DNA of 64,000 nt from Eubacterium sp. AB3007 (GTDB taxonomy: Bacteria > Bacillota > Clostridia > Peptostreptococcales > Anaerovoracaceae). The number at the start of each line of letters is the position of its first letter. Position 1 is the first letter of the stretch. The translations under genes were made by a program, and so were the position numbers. The notes below the pieces were generated by a model that was given only the letters and a program-made list of their open reading frames with translations, had not been told where the DNA came from and made no database searches. Below, one piece after another: positions 45,091 through 54,169 of the stretch. Location: the NCBI RefSeq assembly GCF_000688015.1, contig NZ_JIAD01000001.1:1488001-1552000 (forward strand), in the 5' to 3' direction.

Positions 45091-45881
45091 AATTTCTTCC
45101 TCCTGCGTCTCAGCCAATCTCCGATCCTATGCCGCTTGACTCTCTGGGCACCGATCTCCGGAGCCATCCCCTCGATCTTTCCTTCCGGGATCACTGTAAG
45201 CGGCATGAAGCCGAAGTACTTCTCCACATCCTCTGCCGTCTTGACGGTATCATCCATCAGATAAGTCACTGTCAAAACCGCCATTACGAGCAGCATCAGG
45301 AGCAGCGCGCCGATCATCGTGTTCTTGGTCAGACTGGGCGAACTCTTGTGCTGCGGAACGATGGCGTACTCTGCAATGTTTGGCTTGGGAGCATCCATCA
45401 GTTTCGGCAGCTGTTTCTCTGCCTTGTTGGCAATGTCGTTGGCGATGTTCTTCGCCTCCACCGGATCCTCACTGGTCACACCGATCTTGATAATTCTGGT
45501 GTTGGCTACTACAGACAGATCCAGCATCCCGAGCAATTCCTCATAGTTATAGTCCAGATTCAGATCGTCGATGGTCTCCTCCAGGATCGGTCTGGTTTTG
45601 ATCAGTTCCACATAGTCCTGAGACAGGGATTCTCCTATATTCAGGTCGGACAGGTCCACCACCGATCCACTGGACGAAGATACCATATACATGGTGGACG
45701 TCGCCGTGTACTTGGGGACGATCAGAAAGTGTGTCACGCAACCCGCAATCACTGCGCCCACAACAAACGCCGCAATGATCAGGATGATCTTGCTTCTGTA
45801 GTAGTAGAACAGATCCAGAAGGTCTATCTCGACCTCACGATCTTCCTGGTTCATTGAATTGAATTCAAGCTCTTGATTCAT
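45087..45881 (-). CDS. cpsC: Wzz/CpsC-type chain-length and kinase adaptor protein
   Basis: 264 residues. One span near the N terminus (IILIIAAFVVGAVIAGCV) and one near the C terminus (MIGALLLMLLVMAVLTVTYL) flank an extracytoplasmic domain with SLSQDYVELIKTRPILEETI, the Wzz fold. The basic tail (RHRIGDWLRRRRKKL) is where BY-kinase adaptors contact the kinase. Coupled to cpsD by a 4-nt overlap. Confidence 0.93.
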   Translation of the reverse strand: MNQELEFNSMNQEDREVEIDLLDLFYYYRSKIILIIAAFVVGAVIAGCVTHFLIVPKYTATSTMYMVSSSSGSVVDLSDLNIGESLSQDYVELIKTRPILEETIDDLNLDYNYEELLGMLDLSVVANTRIIKIGVTSEDPVEAKNIANDIANKAEKQLPKLMDAPKPNIAEYAIVPQHKSSPSLTKNTMIGALLLMLLVMAVLTVTYLMDDTVKTAEDVEKYFGFMPLTVIPEGKIEGMAPEIGAQRVKRHRIGDWLRRRRKKL

Positions 45882-45900
45882 CTAGTCTATTCTCCTCGTT

Positions 45901-46905
45901 CTAATTCTCTCCGATTCCGCAGAGGGTCTTAAGTGCCTTGATAACGGATTCCTCATCTGCATAGAATTCCGCATGTATTTCACCATCTCCCAAGGTGTCT
46001 CCTTCCTCCTTGGTACCTTCATACTGGAGGATGCCTCTGTCGTCAGCCTTGTACATGAAGTTAGCAATCGCAGAGGCCCTGTTCCCGGGGATATCCGTCA
46101 CGGCCACCTCTCTCAGTTGATTGTAAAGGTCGTTGACGAACGCCGGGTCGTCCTTACTGCGTTCTTTTACTTGTTTCTTGTAGGCCTCCATGAACTGAAG
46201 CTGTCGCTGCATCCTGGAGGTGTTCTCCCCGTCACCAACTGACATCCTGGCGCGCACGAACTTCTCTGCCTGTTTGTCGGACAACGTCAGCGTCGCACCT
46301 TCCCTGAAGGCGGGATCGACAACGGTCAGATCCTCTTGTATGGTCAGTCGGACGCCTCCAACTGATTGATTCAGAAGAGGAATGTCATGCATACTGATCG
46401 AATAATAGCCATCAATGGGCATACCTCCCAGAAATTCCGAGACGTCCTTCTCTGTGTTCTCGCAGCTCTTCTCCGGAGAACTTCCATACGTATGGGAGAT
46501 ACAGATCTGCAGCGCTGATTCCGATAACATCTTGTCGTTCTCATCCAGCAGGCTGACATCTGTGATCGTATCCCTGTTCAGTTGCAGAAACCCATACTTG
46601 TTTGCCGTTCTGTCCATTACGAACAGCAGCTGAAAATCGGCCATACCGCCAATGTATTCTCCGGTCTCTTCTGCCTCTTCTTTCATGCTGTCATCCGTAC
46701 CGATCAGAAGATAGGCTTCTATATCATGGGAGATCTCGTAGGTCTTGTCTCCGAATTTCAGTTCCTTATCCAGGTTCTGACTCCCTCGTCCACCACGGTC
46801 ATTTCCATAATTCTCGTACACATATAGGCCGACCCCAAAGGCTGTGATCAGTATCACCGCGATCAGGATCCCGAAGAGGATCTTGATTTTGCTATGTCTT
46901 CTCAT
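45901..46905 (-). CDS. LytR-CpsA-Psr family protein
   Basis: 334 residues. Signal-anchor KILFGILIAVILITAFGVGLYV, then an LCP domain with YLLIGTDDS, FLQLNRDT and VRARMSVGDGENTSRMQRQL, including the conserved Arg residues that bind the polyprenyl pyrophosphate. LCP proteins attach capsule or teichoic acid to peptidoglycan. The ATG at 46905 overlaps the cpsB stop as TAATG. Translation from an upstream in-frame codon at 46959 would overlap cpsB and is rejected. Confidence 0.88.
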   Translation of the reverse strand: MRRHSKIKILFGILIAVILITAFGVGLYVYENYGNDRGGRGSQNLDKELKFGDKTYEISHDIEAYLLIGTDDSMKEEAEETGEYIGGMADFQLLFVMDRTANKYGFLQLNRDTITDVSLLDENDKMLSESALQICISHTYGSSPEKSCENTEKDVSEFLGGMPIDGYYSISMHDIPLLNQSVGGVRLTIQEDLTVVDPAFREGATLTLSDKQAEKFVRARMSVGDGENTSRMQRQLQFMEAYKKQVKERSKDDPAFVNDLYNQLREVAVTDIPGNRASAIANFMYKADDRGILQYEGTKEEGDTLGDGEIHAEFYADEESVIKALKTLCGIGEN

Positions 46906-47636
46906 TATATAAGTGCTCCCATCGTCCGGTCTATCTGCGCAAGGCGCTCTGCACCACACTTCCGTTCGATCACTGCTCTGGCGGCTGCCAGATTAGGGAC
47001 CCTCGTATCCAGATTGTGACAATCGCTGCCGAGGATCACGTTCTCATACTCCTGCAACGTCCGAATGCAGAATCTGCGCTTGGACCAGCCCTTCAAAAAA
47101 CTCCCTGCATTCAGTTGAATCGTCACCGGCAAAGCCAAAACCTGCTCCCACACGCCTCTGTCCTTCTGGAACTCCAAATAGCGCTCCACGTGTGCCAGCA
47201 CGATCCGGAGTCTCTGTCTCTGGAGAATGTCCCGGAGATCTGTAAGAATCTCCTCCTTCCATTGCTGGAAGGGCATCTCGATCAGGATCACATTGGTCCC
47301 GTTGATACAGAGGTAAGGCAGTTTGGAAGCCTTCCCCATCCCGGGAAAGAAATACACCTCCGCACCGACCCGGATCACCGGGAGCCCCTCCGGCCCAGGT
47401 CGCTCCTGCGCCATCTGGAGCTGTGCCCCCTCGATCCTCTGCAGAACGGTTTCCAGCGAACGATTTCGCCGCTTCAAAAAAGACTCAATGGGGGTTTTGT
47501 AAGCATAAAAATGTGGCGTGGCGATTACTCTCTCCACCCCTTGTTCTCTTTCCGCCATAAGAAGCCCGCGGGTCATCGCCAAATCGCGACTTCCGTCATC
47601 TATCCCGGGCAGAATGTGTGTATGAAAATCTGTCAT
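46905..47636 (-). CDS. cpsB: PHP-type protein-tyrosine phosphatase of the capsule system
   Basis: 243 residues. The PHP metal motifs are DFHTHILPGIDDGS at the N terminus, VIATPHFYAY, and VLAHVERY and GSDCHN later. CpsB/YwqE proteins remove phosphate from the BY-kinase tail. It is first in a four-gene operon with the LCP, CpsC and CpsD genes. GAGGAGC precedes the ATG. Confidence 0.92.
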   Translation of the reverse strand: MTDFHTHILPGIDDGSRDLAMTRGLLMAEREQGVERVIATPHFYAYKTPIESFLKRRNRSLETVLQRIEGAQLQMAQERPGPEGLPVIRVGAEVYFFPGMGKASKLPYLCINGTNVILIEMPFQQWKEEILTDLRDILQRQRLRIVLAHVERYLEFQKDRGVWEQVLALPVTIQLNAGSFLKGWSKRRFCIRTLQEYENVILGSDCHNLDTRVPNLAAARAVIERKCGAERLAQIDRTMGALI

Positions 47637-47679
47637 TACACGCTCCTCTTATCGCAAACCCACAAATGCAGGTAACAAT

Positions 47680-47708
47680 AATATAACTCAAATCCAAGAA
47701 AAATGCAA
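47680..47708 (-). promoter_or_regulatory. cpsB operon promoter
   Basis: Minus strand TTGCAT (plus 47703-47708), 17-bp spacer, TATATT (plus 47680-47685). Confidence 0.65.
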
Positions 47709-47722
47709 GAGTTTCCACTCAT

Positions 47723-47753
47723 AAAAAGAACCCCGCCATCCTGCGGGGTTCTT
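47723..47753 (-). terminator. Terminator of the galE operon
   Basis: GAACCCCGC/GCGGGGTTC stem, 6-nt loop, five T on the minus strand. Confidence 0.93.
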
Positions 47754-47765
47754 CTCTCTGTCTTT

Positions 47766-48770
47766 CTATTGGTTCTTCTGCCAGTTCCAGGCGTCCCGGC
47801 ACATCTCCTCCACGCCTCTGCTGGCTTTCCATCCCAGGACCGACTCTGCCTTCTGGGTATCGGCATAGCAGGTAGCGATGTCTCCCGCCCGGCGCGGTGC
47901 GATCTCATAGGGAACGTCCACATGGTTCACCTCTCGGAAGGCCTCTACCAGGTCCAGCACACTATACCCGTTGCCTGTCCCCAGATTGAACACCTCACAG
48001 CCTTTGTGCTCCGCCGCGTACCTGAGCGCCGCTACATGCCCATCGGCCAGATCCACCACATGGATGTAGTCCCTCACCCCAGTTCCATCGTGGGTGGGGT
48101 AGTCATTCCCGAAGACAGATAGCTGCTCCCGGATCCCCTGTGCCACCTGAGTAATATAAGGCATCAGGTTATTTGGGATGCCGTTTGGTTTCTCCCCGAT
48201 CAGCCCCGACTCGTGCGCGCCGATGGGATTGAAGTAGCGGAGCAGCACCACGGACAAAGCCGGGTCAGCTGCTGCGGCGTCCCGCAGGATCTGCTCGATC
48301 ATATACTTGGTCCAGCCGTAGGGGTTGGTACACCCTCCCGTAGGCTGCTCTTCCGTAAACGGCACATCCTCCGACATACCATATACCGTCGCCGACGAAG
48401 AGAACACAAAATCATGCACCCCGTGCTCCCCCATTGTCTCCAGCAGGGTCAGTGTGGTGTCCAGGTTGTTGCGGTAGTAAGCCAATGGCTTCTCCACAGA
48501 CTCTCCCACAGCCTTGAACCCGGCGAAATGAACGACTCCGTCGATTTTGTGCTCCCGGAAGATCTGCTCCAGGGAGGCTTTGTGTGCCACATCGCACTCG
48601 TAGAAGATCGGGATCGTTCCCGTGATCTCCCCGATCCTCTCCACCACCGAACGCTCGCTGTTAGAGAGATCGTCAGCAATCACAACCTCATAGCCCGCCT
48701 CGATCATCTGGACTGCGGTGTGAGAGCCGATGAACCCGGCTCCCCCCGTCAATAGAACTGTTCTACCCAT
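47766..48770 (-). CDS. galE: UDP-glucose 4-epimerase
   Basis: 334 residues of the extended SDR family. VLLTGGAGFIGSHTAVQM binds NAD; the catalytic Tyr/Lys pair is in NPYGWTKYMIEQ; SSSATVYG holds the Ser/Thr. It interconverts UDP-glucose and UDP-galactose (possibly UDP-GlcNAc/GalNAc, given the neighbours). ATG 48770 follows GGAGAG; longer in-frame starts lack a site. It ends a run with the amino-sugar genes upstream. Confidence 0.93.
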   Translation of the reverse strand: MGRTVLLTGGAGFIGSHTAVQMIEAGYEVVIADDLSNSERSVVERIGEITGTIPIFYECDVAHKASLEQIFREHKIDGVVHFAGFKAVGESVEKPLAYYRNNLDTTLTLLETMGEHGVHDFVFSSSATVYGMSEDVPFTEEQPTGGCTNPYGWTKYMIEQILRDAAAADPALSVVLLRYFNPIGAHESGLIGEKPNGIPNNLMPYITQVAQGIREQLSVFGNDYPTHDGTGVRDYIHVVDLADGHVAALRYAAEHKGCEVFNLGTGNGYSVLDLVEAFREVNHVDVPYEIAPRRAGDIATCYADTQKAESVLGWKASRGVEEMCRDAWNWQKNQ

Positions 48771-48792
48771 TCTCTTTCTCTCCGCTGTACCT

Positions 48793-50142
48793 CTACTCAG
48801 CAACGTGTCCCTTGGCCTTGATGACCTGGATCACGTAATCCACATACTTCTCGCAGATCTCCTCGGTATCCGCCTCTACCATGACGCGGATCACGGGCTC
48901 GGTACCGCTCTCACGGACCAGAATGCGGCCTCTGTCTCCCAGCGCATCCGCCACATTCTTCACAGCCAACTGGACGTGCTCGTCATTCAGAGCCTCAGGC
49001 TTGCTGTGTACTCTGACGTTCTTCAACACCTGCGGGTAGAACACCACCGGTGCCGCCAGCTCGCTCAGGGGCTTCTCTTTGGCCAGAATCACCTCTGCCA
49101 TCTTCAGGGAGGTCAGGATGCCGTCTCCGGTGGTGGCGTACTTGGTGAAGATGATGTGGCCGCTCTGCTCTCCGCCGATGCGGTGGCCGTTCTGTACCAT
49201 GTTCTCGTAGACGTACTTGTCGCCCACCTTGGTCTTCTCGTACTCGATGCCTACCTTGTCCAGGGCCTTATATAATCCGAAGTTGCTCATGACCGTGGTC
49301 ACGACCTTGTTGTTCAGAAGCTTTCCGCGCTCCTTCATGTACAGGCCGTAGATGTACAGGATGTGGTCACCGGTGATCACATTGCCCTTCTCATCCACAC
49401 AGAGACAGCGGTCCGCATCGCCATCGTAGGCGAATCCCACGTCCAGACCATTCTCCACAACGAACTCCTGCAGGTGCTCGATATGCGTGCTCCCGCAGTC
49501 GGCATTGATGTTGGTACCATCCGGCTCTGCGTTGATCACATAGGTCTTGGCACCCAGCGCATCGAACACGCTCTTTGCGATTGCCCAGGATGCTCCGTTG
49601 GCGCAATCCAGCCCCACCTTCAGATTCTTCATGCTGTACTTGGACATGGAGATCAGATAACCGATGTAGCGATTCCGCCCGGCCACGTAGTCTACGGTGC
49701 GGCCGATGTTCTCCCGCTCTGCCATGGGGATCTCGATCTCGCCGTCAATGTACTTCTCAACTTCCAGAAGAGTCTCTTCTTCCATCTTCTCGCCGTCTCC
49801 GTTCAGCAGTTTGATGCCGTTGTCATAGAACGGATTATGAGAAGCAGAGATCATGATCCCGCAGTCGAAATCATCCACTCTGGTGATGTACGCCACCGAA
49901 GGCGTGGTGGTGACGTGCATGATATATGCGTCTGCGCCGGAGGCCATCAGACCTGTGCACAGCGCATACTCGAACATGTAACTGGAACGTCTGGTGTCCT
50001 TACCGATGACGATCTTCGCTTTCTTCTCCAGCCGTGCTCCGTAATACCATCCCAGAAAACGGCCGATCTTGATTCCGTGCTCATAGTTCAGGGTCTTGTT
50101 GGCTTCTCCGCGGAAGCCGTCGGTTCCGAAATATTTACCCAT
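48793..50142 (-). CDS. glmM: Phosphoglucosamine mutase
   Basis: 449 residues. The phosphoserine loop is GIMISASHNPFYDNGIK near residue 100, the metal loop is AYDGDADRCLCVD, and the sugar loop GGEQSGHIIF. It converts glucosamine-6-phosphate to glucosamine-1-phosphate for UDP-GlcNAc. It overlaps the nagB stop by one base (TAATG). Confidence 0.95.
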   Translation of the reverse strand: MGKYFGTDGFRGEANKTLNYEHGIKIGRFLGWYYGARLEKKAKIVIGKDTRRSSYMFEYALCTGLMASGADAYIMHVTTTPSVAYITRVDDFDCGIMISASHNPFYDNGIKLLNGDGEKMEEETLLEVEKYIDGEIEIPMAERENIGRTVDYVAGRNRYIGYLISMSKYSMKNLKVGLDCANGASWAIAKSVFDALGAKTYVINAEPDGTNINADCGSTHIEHLQEFVVENGLDVGFAYDGDADRCLCVDEKGNVITGDHILYIYGLYMKERGKLLNNKVVTTVMSNFGLYKALDKVGIEYEKTKVGDKYVYENMVQNGHRIGGEQSGHIIFTKYATTGDGILTSLKMAEVILAKEKPLSELAAPVVFYPQVLKNVRVHSKPEALNDEHVQLAVKNVADALGDRGRILVRESGTEPVIRVMVEADTEEICEKYVDYVIQVIKAKGHVAE

Positions 50143-50933
50143 TACAGTCTCTCCTTCTTCTCAATATCCAGGAAATACTTGTATGTATCCACCATCAGTT
50201 CGCCACATGCCTCCTCATCGCAGGCGATGATAGCGGCATTGTGCATCTGCAGTGCGGAGCATGTCCACTTCTGGCTCACGCCGCCCTCAACGGTAGCCGC
50301 CAGGGCTCTTGCTTTGTTGTGGCCGCTGATCAGCACCAGGACTTCCTTGGAGTCGGTGACGGTGCCGATCCCTACAGACAAAGCCTGTGCCGGTACCTTC
50401 TCCGGATCTCCGCCGAAGAAACGGGAGTTGACGATGCGGGTGTCGGTGGTCAGATCTCTGACACCTGTGCGGGATGCCAGAGAGGTGTATGGCTCGTTGA
50501 AAGCAAGGTGGCCGTCCACACCGATTCCGCCCATGAACAGGTCGATGCCGCCGTAGCTGGCGATCTTCTCCTCGTATCTTGCGCACTCGCCTTCCGGATC
50601 ATCGGTCATGCCGTTGAGGATGTTGATGTTCTCCGGTTTCATGTCCACCAGATGGTCAAAGAAGTTGTCGTGCATGAAATACCAGTAGCTCTGATCGTGC
50701 TCATGGGGCAATCCCAGATACTCGTCCATGTTGAAGGTCACTACGTTAGCAAAGGAAACCTCACCGGCCTTGTTCATACGCACCAGCTCCTGGTACACGC
50801 CGATAGGGGAGGATCCTGTGGGAAGTCCCAGAACGAAAGGCCTCTCTTCCTTATGTCCATTGATCTTTGCAGCGATGTAGTTCGCTGCCCACTTGCTCAT
50901 CTTATCATAGTTGTCCTGAATCACTACTCTCAT
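50142..50933 (-). CDS. nagB: Glucosamine-6-phosphate deaminase
   Basis: 263 residues. LGLPTGSSPIGVYQELVR binds phosphate; FNMDEYLGLPHEHDQSYWYFM, GIGVDGHLAFNEP and VRDLTTDTRIVNSRFF carry the active-site Asp, His and Glu. It converts glucosamine-6-phosphate to fructose-6-phosphate and ammonia. Sitting directly before glmM, it would compete for the same substrate, so the pair marks a branch point between breakdown and UDP-GlcNAc synthesis. Confidence 0.95.
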   Translation of the reverse strand: MRVVIQDNYDKMSKWAANYIAAKINGHKEERPFVLGLPTGSSPIGVYQELVRMNKAGEVSFANVVTFNMDEYLGLPHEHDQSYWYFMHDNFFDHLVDMKPENINILNGMTDDPEGECARYEEKIASYGGIDLFMGGIGVDGHLAFNEPYTSLASRTGVRDLTTDTRIVNSRFFGGDPEKVPAQALSVGIGTVTDSKEVLVLISGHNKARALAATVEGGVSQKWTCSALQMHNAAIIACDEEACGELMVDTYKYFLDIEKKERL

Positions 50934-50945
50934 GCTGTTTCTCCT

Positions 50946-51605
50946 TTACTCGTGTTTGCTGACGACATCGCCGCTGTTTTTCAGAATGGAATTCGCCGGA
51001 ATCACTCCGCGAACACAGGTGGTGGGATAGACGTTGGTATGTGGCCCGATCACCGTTCCCGGATTGCAGACCGCGTTGCATCCAACATCCGCATAATTCC
51101 CCAGGAAGGCCCCTACCTTGCGAAGACCGGTCTCCGCCTGCTCGCCGTCGCCCTTGATCACCACGTTCTTATTGTCTGCCTTCACGTTGGAGGTGATCGA
51201 TCCTGCGCCCATGTGCGCATGATATCCCAGAATGGAATCTCCCACGTAGTTATAGTGAGGCACCTGCACGTGGTCGAAGAGGATCACATTCTTGAGTTCG
51301 GTGGAATTCCCCACTACGCAGTCACGTCCCACCAGCGCGGATCCCCTGACAAATGCTCCCGGGCGCACCTCTGTGTCCGGCCCGATGATGCAAGGTGCTC
51401 CCAGATATGCTGTCGGATATACCTTAGCAGACTTATGCACCCACACGTGTTCTTCTCTCTCTTCGTATTCCTCCCCCAGGGTCGGGCCTAACTGCAGGAT
51501 CAGGTCCTTGATTCCCTTCAGGGCTTCCCAGGGATACGTATACTGGGCCAGATACTCTGCTGCCAGTGTGCGTTCCAGGTCATATAGGTCTTTGATCGTA
51601 TACAT
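50946..51605 (-). CDS. Left-handed beta-helix acyltransferase, GlmU C-terminal-like
   Basis: 219 residues. From residue 55 on, hexapeptide repeats (VHKSAKVYPTAYLGAPCIIG, GSALVGRDCVVGNSTELKNV) form a left-handed helix, and the GlmU-like segment VPHYNYVGDSILGYHAHMGAG contains the His and Asn/Tyr positions that act in N-acetylation of glucosamine-1-phosphate. The pyrophosphorylase domain is missing; the N-terminal 55 residues are helical (LYDLERTLAAEYLAQY). First in the run with nagB and glmM, so a role in UDP-GlcNAc or a related sugar is inferred. Confidence 0.8.
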   Translation of the reverse strand: MYTIKDLYDLERTLAAEYLAQYTYPWEALKGIKDLILQLGPTLGEEYEEREEHVWVHKSAKVYPTAYLGAPCIIGPDTEVRPGAFVRGSALVGRDCVVGNSTELKNVILFDHVQVPHYNYVGDSILGYHAHMGAGSITSNVKADNKNVVIKGDGEQAETGLRKVGAFLGNYADVGCNAVCNPGTVIGPHTNVYPTTCVRGVIPANSILKNSGDVVSKHE

Positions 51606-51696
51606 ACTGTCTCCTTTTGGATATACACGTTTATTAACAACTAATTATTATATCACATTCTTCGTTTGTCCGCATCAATCTGTCCAAAAAAAGATA

Positions 51697-51726
51697 CAAA
51701 AAGGTCGCGCCTCTCATAGCGCGACC
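51697..51726 (-). terminator. Terminator of rmlA
   Basis: GGTCGCGC/GCGCGACC stem, 8-nt loop, five T on the minus strand. Confidence 0.93.
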
Positions 51727-51734
51727 TCTCGTCT

Positions 51735-52613
51735 CTATTCCTCCAGCAGATCGTCCACGACTCCCAGCAGGTACTTCCCGTACTGCGTCTGTTCCATGGA
51801 AAGGGCGATCTCCCGCAGCTGATCCACGGTGATCCAGTGGTTTCGCACCGCGATCTCCTCCAGGCACCCGATCATGACACCGCTTCGCTGGGCGGACTTG
51901 ATCTCTCCCGCTGCATGATACAGGCTGTCCGCCGTTCCCGCATCGAACCAGGAATGCTTCTTGCCCAGCGGCACCACCTGCATCTGTCCCTTTTCCAGAT
52001 AGACGTTGTTCACCGCTGTGATCTCCAACTCGCCACGGGCAGAGGGCTCGATGGTCTTGGCAACCTCTACCACGTCATTGTCATAGAAGTACAGTCCCGG
52101 TACGATGTAATTGGATTTCGGCTGCGCCGGCTTCTCCTCGATGGACAAAGCCTTCCCGCTGTCGTCGAATTCTACCACGCCGAAAGGACGGGGATCCTGC
52201 ACATAGTACCCGAAGATCACAGCGCCCCGGTCCAGTTCTCTGACCACCCGGCGAAGCTTCTGCCGGAACCCCGGCCCGTAGAAGATGTTATCACCCAGCG
52301 CCAGGCAAACAGAATCCTGTCCGATGAACTCTTCTCCTACGATAAACGCGTCTGCGATCCCTCGCTGCACCATCTGCTCTTTGTATTCGATGTGGACCCC
52401 CAGTTGAGAGCCATCCTTCAGAAGGTCCTGAAATGTCCCCACCTCTCCTGGCGGCACAATGATGAGGATCTCCCGGATCCCTGCCTGCATCAGCGTCGAC
52501 AGCGAATAGTAGATCAACGGCTTATCGTACACCGGCAACAAAGGCTTGCACACCGGTAACGTGATCGGATACAACCGGGTTCCCTTCCCCGCCGCCAAAA
52601 TAATTCCTTTCAT
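51735..52613 (-). CDS. rmlA: Glucose-1-phosphate thymidylyltransferase
   Basis: 292 residues. GIILAAGKGTRLYPITLPVCKP-type signature (ILAAGKGTRLYPIT), YDKPLIYYSLSTLM, LGDNIFYGPGF and YFYDNDVVEVAKTI are all present, as in RmlA/RfbA enzymes making dTDP-glucose. The other dTDP-rhamnose genes (rmlB, C, D) are not in the window. It is the only sugar nucleotidyltransferase near the capsule control genes. Confidence 0.93.
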   Translation of the reverse strand: MKGIILAAGKGTRLYPITLPVCKPLLPVYDKPLIYYSLSTLMQAGIREILIIVPPGEVGTFQDLLKDGSQLGVHIEYKEQMVQRGIADAFIVGEEFIGQDSVCLALGDNIFYGPGFRQKLRRVVRELDRGAVIFGYYVQDPRPFGVVEFDDSGKALSIEEKPAQPKSNYIVPGLYFYDNDVVEVAKTIEPSARGELEITAVNNVYLEKGQMQVVPLGKKHSWFDAGTADSLYHAAGEIKSAQRSGVMIGCLEEIAVRNHWITVDQLREIALSMEQTQYGKYLLGVVDDLLEE

Positions 52614-52629
52614 AATATCCTCCTCTAAA

Positions 52630-52662
52630 GTGTGTCAAAGGGGACGGTTCTTTTTGACACAC
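52630..52662. repeat. 33-nt palindromic repeat overlapping the 3' end of folK
   Basis: Same element as 20857-20889. Its minus strand reads through the last codons of folK and provides the TGA stop at 52635-52637. Confidence 0.9.
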
Positions 52663-53105
52663 TCTGCCAGCAACTCCTCCACCTTCTTACCTCGCAGTGG
52701 ATCCACCAACTCGGGCGCGATCTCGCTCACCGGCCTGAGAACAAATTCCCGGTTCACTAGATCCGGATGAGGTACCTTCAGTTCTTCGTCATTGATGATC
52801 CTGTCCTCGCAGTAGATCACATCCAGATCAATGGTCCGCGGACCCCAGTGGATCAGCCGTACCCGGTCCAGATCTGCCTCGATGGCAAGAAGTTCCCGGA
52901 GCATGGCATGGGGTTCCATTGCTGTTTCCACCTCGACGGCCATATTGAGGAAATCGTCCTGGTCGGTATACCCATAGGCTTTCGTCTCCATAACAGAAGA
53001 GCGTGCTGCGATATGCCCGACTCTCTCCTCGATGGCGGTCTGTGCCGCCTCCAGATAGCCTTGCCGGTCTCCCATGTTGGACCCCAGCGCAATGATCGCC
53101 TTCAT
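52635..53105 (-). CDS. folK: 2-amino-4-hydroxy-6-hydroxymethyldihydropteridine diphosphokinase
   Basis: 156 residues. ALGSNMGDRQGYLEAA, FLNMAVEVET and the HPPK signature WGPRTIDLDVIY are present. It transfers pyrophosphate from ATP to 6-hydroxymethyl-7,8-dihydropterin. The last eight codons (CVKKNRPL plus part of the preceding codon) and the TGA come from a 33-nt palindrome, so the natural C terminus has been replaced. It overlaps folP by 4 nt. Confidence 0.95.
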   Translation of the reverse strand: MKAIIALGSNMGDRQGYLEAAQTAIEERVGHIAARSSVMETKAYGYTDQDDFLNMAVEVETAMEPHAMLRELLAIEADLDRVRLIHWGPRTIDLDVIYCEDRIINDEELKVPHPDLVNREFVLRPVSEIAPELVDPLRGKKVEELLAECVKKNRPL

Positions 53106-54007
53106 CGCCTGCCTCCTTCTGCCTCCTCACGCGCTTCCGCCTCAGAGGCACGTCCGATCTGGCATGGTATGTCCCGAAGCGTCTCCCACATGCGTACCGC
53201 GTCCAGATTCGCCTTCACATCGTGGACCCTCGCCGCGGCGATACCGTGCTCCGCCCCATAGACGGACAAAGCCACGGTTCCAAAGAGTCTGTCCGCGGGG
53301 TCATCCTCTTCCAGGGCCTTACCGATGAAGGACTTCCGGGACACCGCCATCAGGTGTGGCACCCCCAACGCTGCAAACTTGTCAATATTTGCAAGCAAAG
53401 CCATATTATGTTCGTAGGTTTTCCCGAATCCAATGCCCAGATCGATCATCAGGCTCTCCCGGGCCACACCGCAGTTCACAGCGTACTCGATCTGCGCCGC
53501 CAGAAAATCATACACCTCCTGCACTACGTCCTCGTAGCGGGGATCCTTCTGCATATCCTCCGGCCGGCCGGCGGTATGCATGAGGATCACCGGCGTCCTG
53601 TACTTCGCCGCCACATGTCCCATTGCGGCGTCAAACGTCAGGCCTGAAATATCATTGATAATATCAGCCCCAGCCTCGATAGCGGATTCTGCCGTGACCG
53701 CATGGTAGGTATCCACTGACACCAGCACCTCCCGGTGCCGACGCTTGATCTCCCCGATCACAGGACAGACCCGGCTGATCTCCTCCGGAACATCCACAGG
53801 GGCTGCGCCCGGTCTGGTGGATTCGCCACCCACATCGATGAATGCCGCCCCCTCCCGGATCATCTGCTCCGCCTTCGCCAGCGCCTCATCGATGCTCCCG
53901 GCCCGGGACCCCTCATAGAAAGAATCCGGCGTAACATTGATGATACCCATCATCTCCATGCGCCGGAACTCCTTCAGCGTGCCATCCTTCAGTAATAGAT
54001 GCTTCAT
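53102..54007 (-). CDS. folP: Dihydropteroate synthase
   Basis: 301 residues, TIM barrel. MGIINVTPDSFYEGSRAG and FIDVGGESTRPGA are the two signatures, with SVDTYHAVTAESAIEAGAD and VSRKSFIG later. It condenses p-aminobenzoate with the product of FolK. It overlaps folK by 4 nt. The C-terminal 20 residues are Glu/Arg-rich (EAEAREEAEGGRR). Confidence 0.96.
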   Translation of the reverse strand: MKHLLLKDGTLKEFRRMEMMGIINVTPDSFYEGSRAGSIDEALAKAEQMIREGAAFIDVGGESTRPGAAPVDVPEEISRVCPVIGEIKRRHREVLVSVDTYHAVTAESAIEAGADIINDISGLTFDAAMGHVAAKYRTPVILMHTAGRPEDMQKDPRYEDVVQEVYDFLAAQIEYAVNCGVARESLMIDLGIGFGKTYEHNMALLANIDKFAALGVPHLMAVSRKSFIGKALEEDDPADRLFGTVALSVYGAEHGIAAARVHDVKANLDAVRMWETLRDIPCQIGRASEAEAREEAEGGRR

Positions 54008-54169
54008 GCTCCAATCTCCTTAATGTATTCCCAATACTATATGGCATTAATCGCAAATATTAGCGACTAATGCCACAAGGTTTCCGGGACACTCTCCCGT
54101 GCCCCCGCTTTGTGCGCGACTCTCCGTCCTAGTCACCCCGGCTTTGTGCTGCTCTCTGGCCTTGTCGCC

